A DNA stretch of 64,000 bases from Ryuthela nishihirai (taxonomy: Eukaryota > Arthropoda > Arachnida > Araneae > Heptathelidae): NCBI GenBank assembly GCA_038380435.1, contig JAWZYU010000001.1:16348001-16412000 (forward strand), given 5' to 3'. Below are positions 1-12,358 of the stretch, piece after piece (position 1 is the first letter of the stretch; every line of letters begins with the position of its first letter). A model generated the notes under the pieces. That model was given only the letters and a program-made list of their open reading frames with translations, was not told the origin of the DNA and ran no database searches. The translations under genes and the position numbers were made by a program.

Positions 1-4
1 TGCA

Positions 5-155
5 CTCAAAAATCTGACAGGAACCTGTCAGTACAATATGCCATAGAGAAGGTGTGTGTAAGAGGCGGGATTCCAGAATAAAGAGCATACTGAACCCAGG
101 TTCTTAAGATTAGTAGCCAGCATGCTAATCATTCGACCACCGGAACGCCAATGAG
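5..155 (-). repeat. SINE-B, decayed copy
   Basis: The left part keeps the SINE-B body signature (a 'tctgacaggaacctgtcag' block, then 'atatgcca'). The right end keeps a degraded antisense tRNA head: 'gaacccaggttc' (B box) followed by 'gctaatcattcgaccac' (A box). The tRNA promoter is at the right, so the element is on the minus strand. The middle is diverged. Confidence 0.7.
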
Positions 156-2102
156 CAAATATTTTGTTAAAAATAACTTTCCTCAATGACGGAGAGATTG
201 TGCTCTCAACCCCAACCCCTACTTCGCTACTAAGACTATATAAACTATTAATATTTGATTCAAAAGGCATAGAGCGACTTTCACTTAACAATTCGGAAGC
301 ACGAATTACCAGAACGGCGTCCCGGTTGAATGATTCGGAAACATCGAGTAGCGGAACCATGTTCGATTTAGTTGCAGTGGTGCTTTTGTTTATTGCTTCC
401 CCTTTTCATTTTTGTTTATTGCTTCCCCTGTTCAAAAAGTCACGCTTGGTCACTGGAAATAACAGTAAATATTTTTAAACAGCAAATAACTGAAATCCTA
501 AATATTTGAAATATTTATTAAATTTTATTTACAAGCAATATTTATAAGAATATAAATGATTGCCAGAATTATATAAGTTCTGTCACCTCTTAATTCTAAT
601 TGCAAACTAATTCGTTAATCATTTAATTTGAAAACTATTATTTGCAATAAGTAAAGCTATAAATATAATATCAACACTGAAGATGCAGATAATTACCCTC
701 TGCTTCACATAATTTTATTGGAAATCCCTTTGCACCTCTTGTACTTTACTAGTATTTCTAAATAGTGAAGCGGAATAATTCCGCTGTTAGAAATAGGCTT
801 AACAACTGTCGCCAATATACATATGTGTAATCCCCCATCAATGACAAATCTCTTTTCCTTAAGCAAATATTTGAATTAGTTCACATCAAAATAGCTTTCT
901 TAATACAGTAAGCCAGTTCATTTGCGCTGAATTATCATTACCGACTTTATAAGCACATAGTTGCATTAATACTATTACTGCAATAATCTCTCCCATCCAT
1001 TATTGCATTATCTCAATCAAAGTACTTTGAGCCAACAGGACTTCTGTCTGAAAATGGTCAGAGATGAACTTTTAACCTATTCCTAGAGAATGACTTTCTA
1101 ATGTCTTCGGCTTCTCTTAAGGGAATGATTCGACATAAACCCTTTTTCTCTTTGCTGGAGACTATTTAAATGTGACTTCTTTTCCATATATTTGTTTAGC
1201 AAAGAGATATTTACTTAAAAAGGAACTTCAGTGTTACAAAAACTATCATAAATTCCAAGCAAGCTTTAAGGTTTTCTCTCCAAAAGCCTCCGCAGGGATC
1301 GCTGGATCTGGAAAGATGGAGAAGAGCAACGGATGATATGTGGGAAGAATTTTTCTCATGTAAGGTTTATTTTCCCCGCAGTATTGCATACCCAATGAAG
1401 TTAGCATAAGATACTATGCCAATATTCCTTCTAGAACAAAGGTTTAAAGCATTTAAATTTAAATATTTATGTATCTTTTTCTTAAAGCAAAGCATATTAA
1501 AATCTTGCATGTAGTTCTGTATGCATACAGTGATATTGAGTTAAAAAATGGCAGTGGTGTCTGGATATCGGGTATCTGCTGGGGTGATTTTTACAGAGTT
1601 GCACAGCTTTTAGTGATATCAATGAGAATCCAGTTTTAATTTCAGGTAATTGGTTATCAGAGGAAAGAAAAACCTAATTTTCTTAAAGGTGTAACTAACT
1701 GAAAGTGAAATTTCCATAGTTAATATCGTAATAAAGCTAAATTCCGAATAAATGAATGACTACAAACGTATTAATTCGAATCGAAATATCTTTAAAAAAA
1801 TTCTTTGAAAATCCATTATTCTCAATATTTTTAACAACTCAACTAATCAGTATATTAAAAAAAATCAGCTAAGTGCAATTTGATCGTGCACATTTGTCAG
1901 GACGCGTTGATTCAGAATTCAAAAAGTGATCACCGACTTTCTAAACTTAGAAAAATAACACTGGTTTACAAGGCTTTTATAACATGAACAATTGTAGCTG
2001 CCTTTAACTATTTTTCAGGTGCTGATTTCAAATCTGGCCTTAAAAAATGGCTAGCACGTCACGTTTTTAGGTTATTGGTCATTTTGACTCCTATTAAAAT
2101 CT
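156..2102. other. AT-rich DNA, nothing recognised
   Basis: About 1.9 kb of AT-rich sequence. I see no long open frame, no tRNA-like box and no terminal inverted repeats. Two small open frames near the left edge match nothing known to me. Confidence 0.5.
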
Positions 2103-2137
2103 TCCTATACCAACACCTCCAGACAACTGGAAGGAGG
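2103..2137 (+). pseudogene. Relic of the unknown Cys-containing family
   Basis: About 35 bp resemble 3087-3120 of the pseudogene at 2721-4306. Read in frame they give PIPTPP-x-NW-x-E, the same proline-rich block. The fragment stops at the SINE-A that begins at 2140. Seen: short strong similarity. Inferred: a third copy, largely erased. Confidence 0.45.
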
Positions 2138-2139
2138 TG

Positions 2140-2526
2140 CGGGGGTGGCTCAGTCGTTAGCGGGCCAGGCTCGTAATCTGCAGTTCCCAGGTTCGAGTTC
2201 CAACTCGGTCAGCGTTGAGAATTATCTCCTCAAAATTCCCCGCCCTGCCCATGATCAGTAGGGGACACCGATGGGTTGGAAAAGGCCGTCTTCCATCGGA
2301 TGGAACGTTAAGCCGTGACCCCGTATGCGGGAGAGCCATATCCTGTGTACGTTTAAGAACTAGCTGGATGGCCTTGACGGGAGGCTACCATCTGTCTCCC
2401 AAGAGCTATTCCAGTGGGCTCCACCCCCCAACCTTCTCTGAGCCTTCGAGGTACATGTGACCTGGCCATTTAGCCCATAGTGTGCAAAAAAGCGCCGCTC
2501 AGAGATAAAACAACCCAAACAACCCA
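2140..2526 (+). mobile_element. SINE-A, full length
   Basis: tRNA-like head with A box 'tggctcagtcgttag' and B box 'ggttcgagttcc', then the family core and the 3' end 'agataaaacaaccc'. Possible imperfect TSD 'aactggaaggagg' (2125) against 'aactgggagga' (2526). Diverged from the consensus at scattered sites. Confidence 0.88.
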
Positions 2527-2720
2527 ACTGGGAGGATAGTAGATATTTTACTTTCTATGGCTGGCAACACTGATTGCCAAGTGGGAGAAAACGTACAACA
2601 GTAAACTAACCTCAGACCGCGATTCTTATTGTTTTCATTGTACGAGGGACACGTGTTGTACGTTGAAGAGTGAATTTTGGCATTTAAATGATACAAAGAC
2701 AGCGTCACGGATGTGTTAAT

Positions 2721-4306
2721 ATGGCAGATAAGTTTCGTTATGTGTGTGGAAATTATATTTCAAAATACCAGGGTCATTCTTTGACAAAGATTGTGAAGAA
2801 AGCCTATAATTTGTATTTTGGATGTCGTGTTAGAGATCAGGACAAAACATGGGCTACACATGTGTGCTTCATTTCCTGCTTTGTTGGCCTCACTGAATGG
2901 TTGATAGGTAAGATAAAATACATGCCCTTTGCAGTTGGAATGTTTTGGCGTGAGCCAACTAGTCACTTGCATGATTATTATTTTTGTGAAACTAAAGTGT
3001 CGGGCTTTTCAAAAAAGAACGAAAGCAAAATACAATATGCAAATGTACCTTCAACCATAAGGTCAGTTCCTCATAGAGAGGATCTTGCTATACCAACACC
3101 TCCAACCAACTGGGAAGAGATGGATTCACATTCATCAGAGGAAGACTTTGAGGCACATACTGATCCTGATCCTACATACACCTCTAAAAAGTTAGACGAG
3201 CCTCATCTGATTCAGCAAAATGAACTAAATGATCTTGTTCGAGACCTAGGACTTTTCAAACAATAAGCTGAGGTTTTACGTTAAAGACTTCAAGAGTGGA
3301 ATCTTCTGGCCAAGGGTACCAGAGTTTTTCTGTTCAGAAAGAGAAATTTGGCTTTATCTGCTTATTACGAGATGCAAAATGGTTTGAGTTTCTGCACAGG
3401 TATTTCAGGGCTGATGGAAGAAATTGAAACAACTCACGACCGTAAGGAATGGCGTCTATCTATAGATTCGTCAAAATTCAGCTTAAAAGCTCTCCTTTTG
3501 CATAAAGAAAATCAAAAACCTTCAATTTCAGTGACACACGCTATGGGAATGAAGGAAACGTATGAAAGCATGAAAAAATACTCACTGACCGGTTTAAGTG
3601 GACAATATGTGGAGACCTAAAAGTCTCTCTTGCTCGGGATTCAAGGAGACTTCACAAAATCTTGCTGTTTTCTGTGTTTGTGGAAGAGTAGGGCGAGAAA
3701 AGAACACTACAAAACAAAAGACTGGCCCAAAAGAGATGATTTTATTCCTGGAAAGAGTAATATGACGTATAAGCCTCTAGGTGACCACTCTGATGTTCTG
3801 CTCCCACCACTACACATCAAACTGGTGCTTATGAAAAACTTTGCAAAGGGTATGGACAAAAACTGGTAAAGGGTTTTTGCACTTGAAAGAAAAATTTCCA
3901 AAACTAAGTGATGCCAAACTCAAAGAAGGGATCTCTGTTGGTCCTCAGATCAGGAAGCAACTTAATGATACTGTCTTTGAAGAAAAACTGAATATGAAGG
4001 AGCACGCTGATGGAAATCCTTCACGTCTGTGGTCCAGGGTTTTCTGGGGATAAACAAAGAGAAAAACTACCATCAAATTATTCAAGATCTTCTCAAAAAC
4101 TATGAAAATCTTGGCTGCCGAATGTCTTTGAAGATCCATTTCTTGCACTCTCGACGTCTTTCCCAATAATTTAGGAGCTGTGAGTGATGAGCAAAGGGAA
4201 AGATTTCCCAGTATATCTGAACCATGGAGGAGAGATACCAAGGCAGGTGGGACCCAGCAATGATGAGTGACTACTGCTGGTTCTTGCAGAAAGAAGACAC
4301 CTCAGC
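2721..4306 (+). pseudogene. Unknown Cys-containing family, copy A (broken)
   Basis: Function not recognised. The likely start is the ATG at 2721 (MADKFRYVCG). The first open stretch runs to 3266, after which the frame breaks repeatedly (3267-3350, 3620, 3869, 4053). Visible blocks: VCG near the start, YFGC-x3-DQD, HVC-x3-C, FWREP followed by YFC, a PIPTPP/NWEEMD block, an acidic Ser/Asp/Glu linker, ELNDLVRDL, EWRLSIDSSK, CCFLC-x-W, PPLHIKL, VGPQIR, MSLKIH and DYCW. Several CxxC-type pairs suggest metal binding, which is inference. The same blocks in the same order occur in copy B at 31780-35358. The 3' end is cut by a SINE-A at 4318. The family has the feel of a dispersed arthropod repeat gene, perhaps carried by a transposon, but no terminal repeats are visible. 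Confidence 0.75.
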
Positions 4307-4317
4307 ACATAAAAGAC

Positions 4318-4710
4318 GGTTGGTTGGTTGGTTGTTTTACCTCTGAGCGGCACTTTTTTGCACACCATGGGCTAAATGGCCAGGTCACATGAATCCCGAA
4401 GGCTCAGAGAAGGTTGGGGGAAGGGACTCACTGGAACAGCTGTTGGGAGACAGATGGTAGCCTCCCGTCAAGGCCATCCAGCGTGTTCTTTAACGTGCAC
4501 AGGGAATGGTTCTCCCGCACACGGGGCCACGGCTTAACGTCCCATCCGACGAACGCTGGCCTTTCCAAGCCCATCGGTGTCCCCTACTGACGTGAGCAGG
4601 GCGGGGAATTTTGCGGAGATAAATCTCAACGCTGACCCAGCTGGGACTCGAACCTGGGAACTACAGATTACGAGCCTGGCGCGCTACCGACTGAGCCATC
4701 CCAGCCCCCT
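4318..4710 (-). mobile_element. SINE-A with perfect 12-bp TSD
   Basis: Full-length SINE-A on the minus strand: the tail 'ggttgttttacctctgag' is at the left and the tRNA head ('ctgagccatcccagcc') at the right. It is flanked by the direct repeat CACATAAAAGAC at 4306-4317 and 4711-4722. It lies in the last codons of the unknown-family pseudogene A, so it is younger than that copy. Confidence 0.93.
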
Positions 4711-4722
4711 CACATAAAAGAC

Positions 4723-5229
4723 AAAAATGAACTTCTTGTAAGTATAAAAGATCCTTACCCACGTTTTCTTACTTTTCATTTCGATATTATTTCATTTGTT
4801 ACTTTATATTCAGTGTACTCTAGCTATGATGTTCTAATTATTTTCACTGTAATCGTGTAATTGATTAAAGAATTTTAAATTGCAATTTAACGAAATAGTT
4901 ACATTTTATTTTCATTTCCCAAATATGGGTATTCATTGAAATTTGAAATACATCAATCCGTAACTTAAAAAAAACTGTACGTGCTGCAGGTTTTTGACAG
5001 CCATATTTGAATTCAGCACCCCAAAATTAGTTAAAAACCTCCTATTTGACTAATGCTATAAAAACAATGTTTCAATTTGTTGTCTTCATTCCGAGTGCGC
5101 AGCGTGCTTCACTACTGTGAGATTTTGCATTCATATTAATTTGATATTGTTCAATTTGCAAAATGGTTTCATTTTAGGAATCATCATGTGAAGTCCCATT
5201 TTCCGATTTTCCTTGCTTATCGCGGGCTG
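4723..5229. other. 3' flank of unknown-family copy A
   Basis: AT-rich. A block near 5007-5043 ('catatttgaattcagcacc' and on) resembles 35466-35501 downstream of copy B, so the similarity of the two copies probably extends past their coding ends. Confidence 0.4.
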
Positions 5230-5905
5230 TTGAACTGGTTTACCTCAGTGAGGCCTTTTTTTTTACACACAATGGGAAAAATGTCCAGGTCACGAAGCCC
5301 GAAGAGTTAAAAGGTTTGAGAAAGGGGACCCACTGAACAACTGCTAATATATGAATGGGAGGGTCTAGTCAAAGCCAGGGGCGAATTTAAGGAAATTGTT
5401 TGTGGGTGGTTCAAACGCCAACCCCCCCCCCCCCCCCCTTCATGTATAAGTTTCAAATTGATGTAAAATGCACCATTGTTTTTATTTACTTAAAAGTTGC
5501 TTTTTAAATATTTGCTTATTGATTACTACGTTTGAATCTGTTAAAAAATCAAATAGTTTCAAAAACATATTTGAAATATACCTACTGGGCAAGGTCATCC
5601 AACACGTTCTTTAACTTTTTATTTGATTTGCGACATATAGGACAGAGAAGTATCCTAGAAGCTACTCCTAGCTTTTACAGGCCTTCTCATACAAGGACAT
5701 GCCCTTGCATAGGTTATGGCTCTCCTGCACCCAGATCACGCCTTATGATCCCATCCGAGGGACTGTGTCCTTTCCAAGTCCATTTTTGTCCTTTTTATCA
5801 CTGAGGGTAAGGGTACGAGTTAGAAGAAATAAATCTCAATGTTAGATCAGCTGCGACCCGTATCTGAGAACTGCAGATTATGAGTCTAGCGCTCGCCTAT
5901 CGTAG
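5230..5905 (-). mobile_element. SINE-A, decayed and interrupted
   Basis: The tail is at 5236 ('tttacctcagtgaggcc'), with body pieces to about 5375, 5588-5615 and 5700-5800, and a faint tRNA head at 5850-5900 ('gagaactgcagattatgag'). Two insertions split it, one at 5376-5587 and a second of about 90 bp near 5616-5705. Confidence 0.7.
5376..5587. mobile_element. Possible hAT-like MITE with poly-C tract
   Basis: A 212-bp insert inside a SINE-A. It begins 'caggggcgaattt' and ends 'ctactg', with weak 8-bp flanks (gtcaaagc and ggcaaggt, 5 of 8). It contains an uninterrupted poly-C run near 5415-5432. The assignment is tentative. Confidence 0.35.
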
Positions 5906-6269
5906 GGGTTACGTTCGTTTAAAAGACAGCTTCCGGCAAAAAAAAAATATTTTTGCGATAAAAACGATCGACTCGTTTATTTGGTATTCAGGAACAAGAG
6001 ACAATACACTCGTACATCTAGTAATTTGTCTCAAATAACTATCTTTGTTCAAAACTTTGCAAAATGTAATTCAGTTAAGTGAAGGATTAACGTAAAGTAC
6101 CTAAAATAAGAATAGAAATTTCTCCGAATAACAACTCGATCAATAAATAAATATCTTGACAGCGTGAGCGTCGCATGCAGAAAGAAATCCACGCTTACTT
6201 ATGACGTTACAAGGTTAACACGGTACTTGGGGTACGCCCAATACATTGTTTTCGTTGATGGTGGCTCGA
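5906..6269. other. Nothing recognised
   Basis: About 360 bp without an open frame or recognisable repeat, up to the first readable LINE codons. Confidence 0.4.
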
Positions 6270-7046
6270 AAATTATATGATTTTCATCAAGAACGAAAAA
6301 AAAAACCTCCAGATGACTTGAAATCATATAGGCCAATATGCTTAAGTTCTAACCTCCTCAAATTATTCTAGAGACTAATAAATAATAGACTTATCTGGCA
6401 TATAGAAAATAATAATACCTTAAATAAAAACTCATTTGGATTTAGACCTGGAAGAGCTACCAATGACTTGTTATTAAACATAAATTCTGACGCTGAATTC
6501 TCAATCAAAAAAGAAATATACATGGTAATAATGAAAATAGATATTGATAAAACTTTTGATTCAATATCACATAGCAGCTTACTATATAAAATTCGACAGC
6601 TAAAATTATGTGGAAAAATTTACAAATTTCTTTAACATTTTATTCAAAAACATTTTTCAAAGAAAATTAAAAATACTCTCTCTAAACAACACAATTTTAA
6701 AAATGGCCTGGTCCAAGGAGACATTTTGTTACCAATATTATTTAATATCTATCTAAATGACATACAAGACATTTTTACTTCTGAAATTAAATTCGGATTC
6801 TATGCAAATGATCTAGTATTTTGGACATTCAACCAAAACTTAAATATCATCCAACACTGAATAAACTCACCAAATATTGTGAAAAATGGAATATTAAATT
6901 TTCAAAAGACAAAACAAATATTTCTTATTTCCACATAAACAAAAAAAACCAGACGATTTCAACTTAAATAATGAAAATCAAAACTTACATATAGTAGATA
7001 ATTTTAAATTCCTTGGAAAAAATCTAGACTACAAATTAAAATGGTT
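6270..7046 (+). pseudogene. I-group LINE reverse transcriptase fragment
   Basis: Reverse-transcriptase remnant of a non-LTR retrotransposon, truncated at both ends. Readable motifs in order: a DLKSYRPI-like block near 6315, FGFRPGRATNDL near 6437, a DIDKTFDSISH-like block near 6540, VQGDILLPILFN near 6710, and FYANDLVF near 6800 in place of the usual FADD box, so one catalytic Asp reads as Asn. Frameshifts and stops occur between blocks. At the right it runs into a Tc1 end at 7047. It belongs to the same family as 24355-26283; the two overlap in the YADD-thumb region. Confidence 0.8.
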
Positions 7047-7160
7047 ACCTCCTTGTAAGTTCCACGCCCCGATGAATTCGGGCTATTCTCGAATTCAGGT
7101 CAAGGGAAGTGCAACACGCTACTAGGCAGGTGTACCTAATAAACTGCCATCGCAATGTAT
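7047..7160 (+). mobile_element. Solitary Tc1 end
   Basis: It ends 'gcaacacgctactaggc' then 'ctaataaactgcc', matching the 3' terminus of the Tc1 copy at 58791-60157 (positions 60110-60150). Only the last 110 bp or so of the element is present. Confidence 0.7.
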
Positions 7161-7388
7161 ATGCTGAGTTTCAGTACAATGATGTTAAAAATATTTTTAT
7201 ACATTATTGTCCCTTTGATAATAAAGCCCATTCAAATGAAAACTTTTTTCTTCTTCTATGCGAAAACATCTCAATGGATTAGATCTCGATTTCCAACAAT
7301 ATGAGTAAAGGAAAAGTTTATAGAAGCTTAAATATTTAGCAAGTGGGTTGTTATGCAACAAATCATTCAAAACTGGCGAAAGTTAATA
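7161..7388. other. Nothing recognised
   Basis: AT-rich spacer between two Tc1-derived pieces. Confidence 0.4.
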
Positions 7389-7390
7389 TA

Positions 7391-8876
7391 CACTAGTTTC
7401 CAAAAATTAAGGAAAACTCAGAAAAATTATGATAAACAAAAAACTATATGAATGATTTTAATGAAATATGATGGAAACATGAATTACAATGCTAGTTTCA
7501 GAATGGCATAAAATATTTTATACTAGACACATTTTTCGTCAAAACATAACATTTACAGGAACTTGTCCAAAAATGAAGTGTCAGAATGCAATGGACAAAG
7601 TTCTTTAATAAGGAGTGTGGTCACCCCTTGCAGCAATGCAGACACGACAGCGATGTTCCGTGCCGCTCATGATGTTGTGAATCAGCTCAGTAGGGAGTAA
7701 AGACCATTGTTCCTTTAAAACAGTAATAAGCTCCTCCCTTTGTTTCAGGTGGGGGATTTGAGGGCAGCAACATGTCACCCTAGAGCATTCCATACATGCA
7801 CAATCGGATTTAGGTCGGAAGATCGAGCTGGCGACTCCATGCGCATAACGATCTCCTCTTCAAGGTATTGTTCCACTAGTCGAACTTTGTGTGGACGAGC
7901 GTTATTGCCTTGTAAAATGAATGTTTAACCTATTGAACCAATGTAAGGACGCATAAGGGTCCATGATGTCATCTCTATACCTTTGAGCATTGAGGTTTCC
8001 ACTCTTCGACACATAGAGGTCTGTGCATCCAACTAAGGAATTCACTCCCCAAGCGCACACGCTACCTCATCTGTAACTGTCTCTTTGACGGATGTTACTG
8101 GAATGATAGCAGATACTCGTTCTCTCCTTAACAAACAATGTCCGGATTCACTCTGCAAGCAGTATCTGGACTCATCTGTGAAGAGTACGGACCTCCATTA
8201 CTCTTCTGTCCAGTTTAACATGTGTGCATGCCCAATTCAACCACTCTCTCCTGTGCGTGACGTGAGGGGTATGCAAATTCTACGCACAGTAGAAGCTGAT
8301 ATAACCCTCCCAGTGACTGCTGCGAGAGAGGATCGTAGCTGAGAGGAAGTAGACGTCCTGCTCCTTCGTTCTGTTAATCGCAGTTATCGGTTTTGTACAG
8401 CGGTCGTATTCGTATTTCATATACAGTGGTATTCGTCTTTCCAGTTCCCTTCCTCGGCTAAACCTCCGAGACGCGGAATCCGTGCTAAGAAATTGATTTC
8501 ACAGTCTGTGAACTACAGAAGGACTAACATTCAGCCATCGTGCCCATCTGACTGACTTTGGCCTGCTTCGAGCCGGCCAATAGCTCACCAATCTCCACCG
8601 CAGTTCATTTGGCAAATGATGTCTCTAGGTCATTCCTAGAAAACGGCTATTTCGAATTTCTATACTCACATTTACAACACAAAATAACGATCCACTCCAA
8701 ACACCCGTTTTTATACCACTCTCCAATTGCGCAAATTGACGCAACCTACACTAATTTGCATACGATATGCTCATTCGGCATTTATTGGTTACATGAGCAA
8801 GTTTGGTGAGGATCACACCATATTTTGGCGATTATCGCAATTTTTCTCATTTTTCCTTAATTTATGAAAATGAGTG
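7391..8876 (-). mobile_element. Tc1-type transposon, decayed
   Basis: Terminal inverted repeats: 'cactagtttccaaaaattaa' at 7391 pairs with the complement of 'ttaatttatgaaaatgagtg' ending at 8876, followed inward by a shared 'ggaaaa..gagaaaaattg' stretch. TA dinucleotides flank both ends (7389-7390 and 8877-8878), as expected for Tc1/mariner insertion. Confidence 0.85.
7605..8570 (-). pseudogene. Tc1 transposase, broken
   Basis: Minus-strand remnant of a DD34E transposase. The C-terminal block has ARPHKVRLVEQYLEE and SPARSSDLNPIVHVWNA, then HNIMSG.EHRCRVCIAARG.HTPY. The catalytic positions have decayed: the Asp pair before NARPH reads Gly-Asn and the last Glu reads Val. Stops and frameshifts occur throughout, so it is inactive. 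Confidence 0.8.
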
Positions 8877-10570
8877 TAATTATTATGTGGCGTTCTTACA
8901 CGTGTTGATGAGGTTTATTATAATGGTTATTGCATTCGTTTCATTAATTTTTCACAGCAATTATTTAATTTTGCATTATTACTTAATAATTCACTAATTT
9001 TAACTAACCTTTAATAACTAATTAATAATTAATTGTTAAATATTCTACTTCCATAACTCTAAATACGGAACGAATATTTTTGAAAATCAACATTGAAATA
9101 GATTTGATTGAGATCATTCATAAAAAAACTTACTGAAGAAGTTACTGAGGTCTATAGCTGAAATACCATTAGCATGACTCTGTACCTAATGCAGTGGCCT
9201 CTGAGTGCATGACGAAGGATCAATCCAACACAACTTCTCTGACACTGCGAAGCTCATCGCAACCAAGTGTTATTCGACATAATGGCTCTTCAGATACTTA
9301 CGGAAATTAACATGGCGCACATTAAATTTCTTGCTAGCAGTCGGAATCGAATATAGTTGAGGGGCAAGTGAGTAGATTCTCCATATTACTGGCTAGATTA
9401 AAAAGCAGGAAAAGTGCATATAATTTGCAAGAATGTTTTTTGAAACAAGACTGAAAAATCCGATATACGGTCCAGTCCAATATTCCCGCTTACCGCTGCT
9501 CTACGCCTCCACATTAAATTGTTTACCAAATCATTTCGTGCTTTCCAATGACTAGCGAAGAAAAGAATAACAGGTTTTATTATGTAATTCAAAGTTTTAA
9601 CGAAAAAGAAATCTCACTCCATCGTAAAATAAAGGGAAAAAAACATGTTACGTGTCTACTAACACGAGTGGAAGTTTAAACACACCTTCTCTAAGCCAGA
9701 AATCGAATGTTAGAGTAGAAAACATGTTTGCGTGACGAATAAAGTGCACGTGCTGTTATGAAAAGAATTGATCCAGGCGGTTTAGACTCATTAATGGAAA
9801 TGTTATCGTATTTAGTAACTTTCGAAATTATTCCATTAGAGTGTTGTTTCGTTGAAGAAATTATTCTTATATTATTAAGTCTGCATTTAGGTAGGTTTCT
9901 TATTTAAAGATATTTGAAGATGTTGCTGGGAAATTATGGTTTATCGAATTTTGCAAATATAAGGAATGAAATAAAAACTGCCTGTAATATGCAAAAAAAA
10001 AATTCAGTAGACTGTCATAGAGTTAGTCTACTTTTAAAGATGCGGAGTAAATTTTTTTATGGAATGAATCTGTAGGCATTTGTGATGGAGTAGATGGGGA
10101 GGGGGAGCCATTTGTCAGAGAATTTCGTCTGGCAAAGAAAAGGATTCGATTCCAAGAGCAGGGTGAAGAAATACAACCTGTGTTTTTAAGTAGAAGTCCG
10201 TGTCTCCGGAATGAACCTTAAAAAGATCGTTCGTTACACGAGGGACATGGGTTTGCCTGATTGGTAGAGGTAACCTCGCACTGCCCCGAGAAAAACATCG
10301 CGTGACAGTGGTGGTGGTATTTTAGAAGGAGAGAAAACGTTTTCGAAAAAAAAAAAGGATCATTGAGACTGAACTTGGGAACATGTTGGTATCACGGCTG
10401 TTTTTAATCATTTTTCCCTTTGTTAAGATGGTGGGACCACCTGAAGGCCTAGTGCAGGGATTTTGTGTCAGCACAGAATGACGTGACAAATGGGCAGTCG
10501 CTAGTTTAGTTGTATACATTTCATTGTGAATTCTATCTTGCTCCATTGTTAATAAAATGCATACATAGTA
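8877..10570. other. AT-rich DNA, nothing recognised
   Basis: About 1.7 kb. Only short chance open frames, homopolymer runs and AT-rich words; no inverted termini or tRNA boxes are clear to me. Confidence 0.45.
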
Positions 10571-10576
10571 TGCATA

Positions 10577-11796
10577 TGCACCGAAGAGCCAAAACATTAT
10601 GACCACCTGCCTAATATGATGTTGGTCCTCCACGTGGCGTCAAAACGGCTCTTACCCGGCGAGGCATAGACGCTACAAGATTTCTAAAGGTGTTTTGTGA
10701 TATATGGTACCAACACGTTACCAACAGATCCGTTAACTATGGTAAGTTATGTGGATGAGGCGCCACAGATCGGATATGCTGTTCCAACACAAACCACAGA
10801 TGCTCGATTGGATTGATGTCTGGGGAATCTGGAGGCCAGGATATCTGAAGACTTCCTCATGTTCTGCGAACCATTCTCGAACAATTCGGGCAGTGTGGCA
10901 TTGCTCATTATCTTGCTGAAAGAAGGCACTACTAGAGGGGTTTATGCAATGATGTTGAGGTAGGTGGTAGACGTCATAGTTTCTTGCACATGAATGACTG
11001 GACCCAGGGTTTCCCAGCAGAATATTGCCCGAAGCATTACACTTCATCCACCGACTTGTTTTCGTCCCAGGTGCATCCTGGTGCCAACACTCCCCCAGGT
11101 AAACGATGCACACGTACCCGGCCATCTACATGGTGCAACAGGAAACGAGATTCACCGAACCGGACGGCCTTCTTCCAATTATTCAGGGTCCAGTTTTGAT
11201 GTTCGTGTGCCCAATCTAGGCGCTTTCGACAGTGAACTGAGGTTGGAATGGGCACTCAGAGTGACCTGCGGCTACACAGCCCCATTTTCAGCAGGGTTCG
11301 TGTACTGTGTGCTGTGACACATTACCCCCTTCACCAGCATTCAAATTATGGGCGAGTTGCGCCACAGGATCCATTCTGTTGGCTCGTAACATACGGGATA
11401 GCCTTCGCTCATCTCTAGCATCGATTTGCCGTGGTTGACCCACACCTTTTCGGTGGTTCCTGGTTTCTCTCTCCTCGAACCAGTTTTTGAAGGTACTAAC
11501 CTCGGCTGACTGTGAGCATCCCACAACCTTGACGTCTCGGAAATGCTCTGACCCAGTCGTTTGGTCATTGTCAAACTTGGTCACATTGTCAAAAAAAAAA
11601 ATTACAATTTGGTCTTTGTCAAACTCACTTAAATCCTCTGCCTTTCCCATCAGAAGAATAAGAATAACACTGATTAACAGAACTCAGTATCAGGTGTTAT
11701 TTATACCGTTTCATGACCTTCACATGCGCCGTAGCTTACCTGCAGTAGCTTTGATTTTCATAAAGACGTGCAGGTTATAATGTGCTCTTCGGCGTA
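10577..11796 (-). mobile_element. Tc1-type transposon, second family
   Basis: Ends are inverted: 'caccgaagagccaaaacatt' near 10579 against the complement of 'taatgtgctcttcggcg' ending near 11794. TA-rich flanks lie on both sides. It encloses a broken transposase on the minus strand and differs from the 7.4-kb and 38-kb copies in its terminal repeats. Confidence 0.85.
10733..11650 (-). pseudogene. Tc1 transposase, broken
   Basis: Starts with MGKAEDLSEFDKDQI at 11650. A helix-turn-helix region follows (VVGCSQSAEVSTFKNWFEE), then an RQIDARDERRLSRMLRANR linker, a RKRLDWAHEHQNWT block, and QDNEQCHTARIVREWFAEH at the catalytic Asp. The SPDLNPIEHVWD-type block has decayed. A small A-run expansion and several indels break the frame. 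Confidence 0.85.
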
Positions 11797-11984
11797 TATA
11801 TAAATATTGATTGAGTAAATCGGCCATCCAGTTAGCATTATCCTCACGGAAATGATCTTTCAATATGAAACATTCACATACAAGTCAATACATTCACATA
11901 GAAACATCTCTGATAAATTTTTTATATTGAAGAGTGACTAATCGGCTCTGGCGAATGTAATGAATTGTTTTCCAAGGGGGTGGG

Positions 11985-12358
11985 GTGGGGGGCTTAGCCG
12001 GTAGCGCGACAGGTTAGTAATTTGCAGTTCCTAGGTTCAAATCCCAGCTGACGCAACTTTGAGAATTACCTCCGCAAAACTCCCCGCCCTGCCCTCGGTC
12101 AGTAGGTGATATGGATGGGCTTGGAAAGGCCGCCGTCTATCAGATGAGACGTTATGCCGTGGTCTCGTGTGTGAGACAGACATACCCTGTGCACGTTAAG
12201 AACAGGCTGGATAGCCTTTATTGGAAGGTATCCGTCTTCTAAGAACTGTCCAATGGGTACCGTTCCCCCAACTTCTCTGAGCCCTCGGAGTCTTTGTGAC
12301 CGGGCAATTTAGCCCATTGTGTTGAAAAATGTGCAGCTCAGATGTAAAACAAGCGAAC
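11985..12358 (+). mobile_element. SINE-A
   Basis: Head with 'ggcttagccggtagcgcg' and 'ggttcaaatcccagctg', the full core, and tail 'gatgtaaaacaag'. More diverged than the 14.4-kb and 31-kb copies. No clear TSD. Confidence 0.85.

Noticed and set aside
2157..2460. Recurrent open frames across SINE-A copies (for example MALPHTGPRLNVPSDG...)
   Set aside because: They follow every SINE-A copy on either strand, start at different places and are a by-product of GC-rich SINE sequence; no sign of protein-level selection.
2688..2720. Upstream Met (2688) as the start of unknown-family copy A
   Set aside because: The MADKFRYVCG start at 2721 fits the beginning of the conserved region; the 11 residues before it look non-coding.
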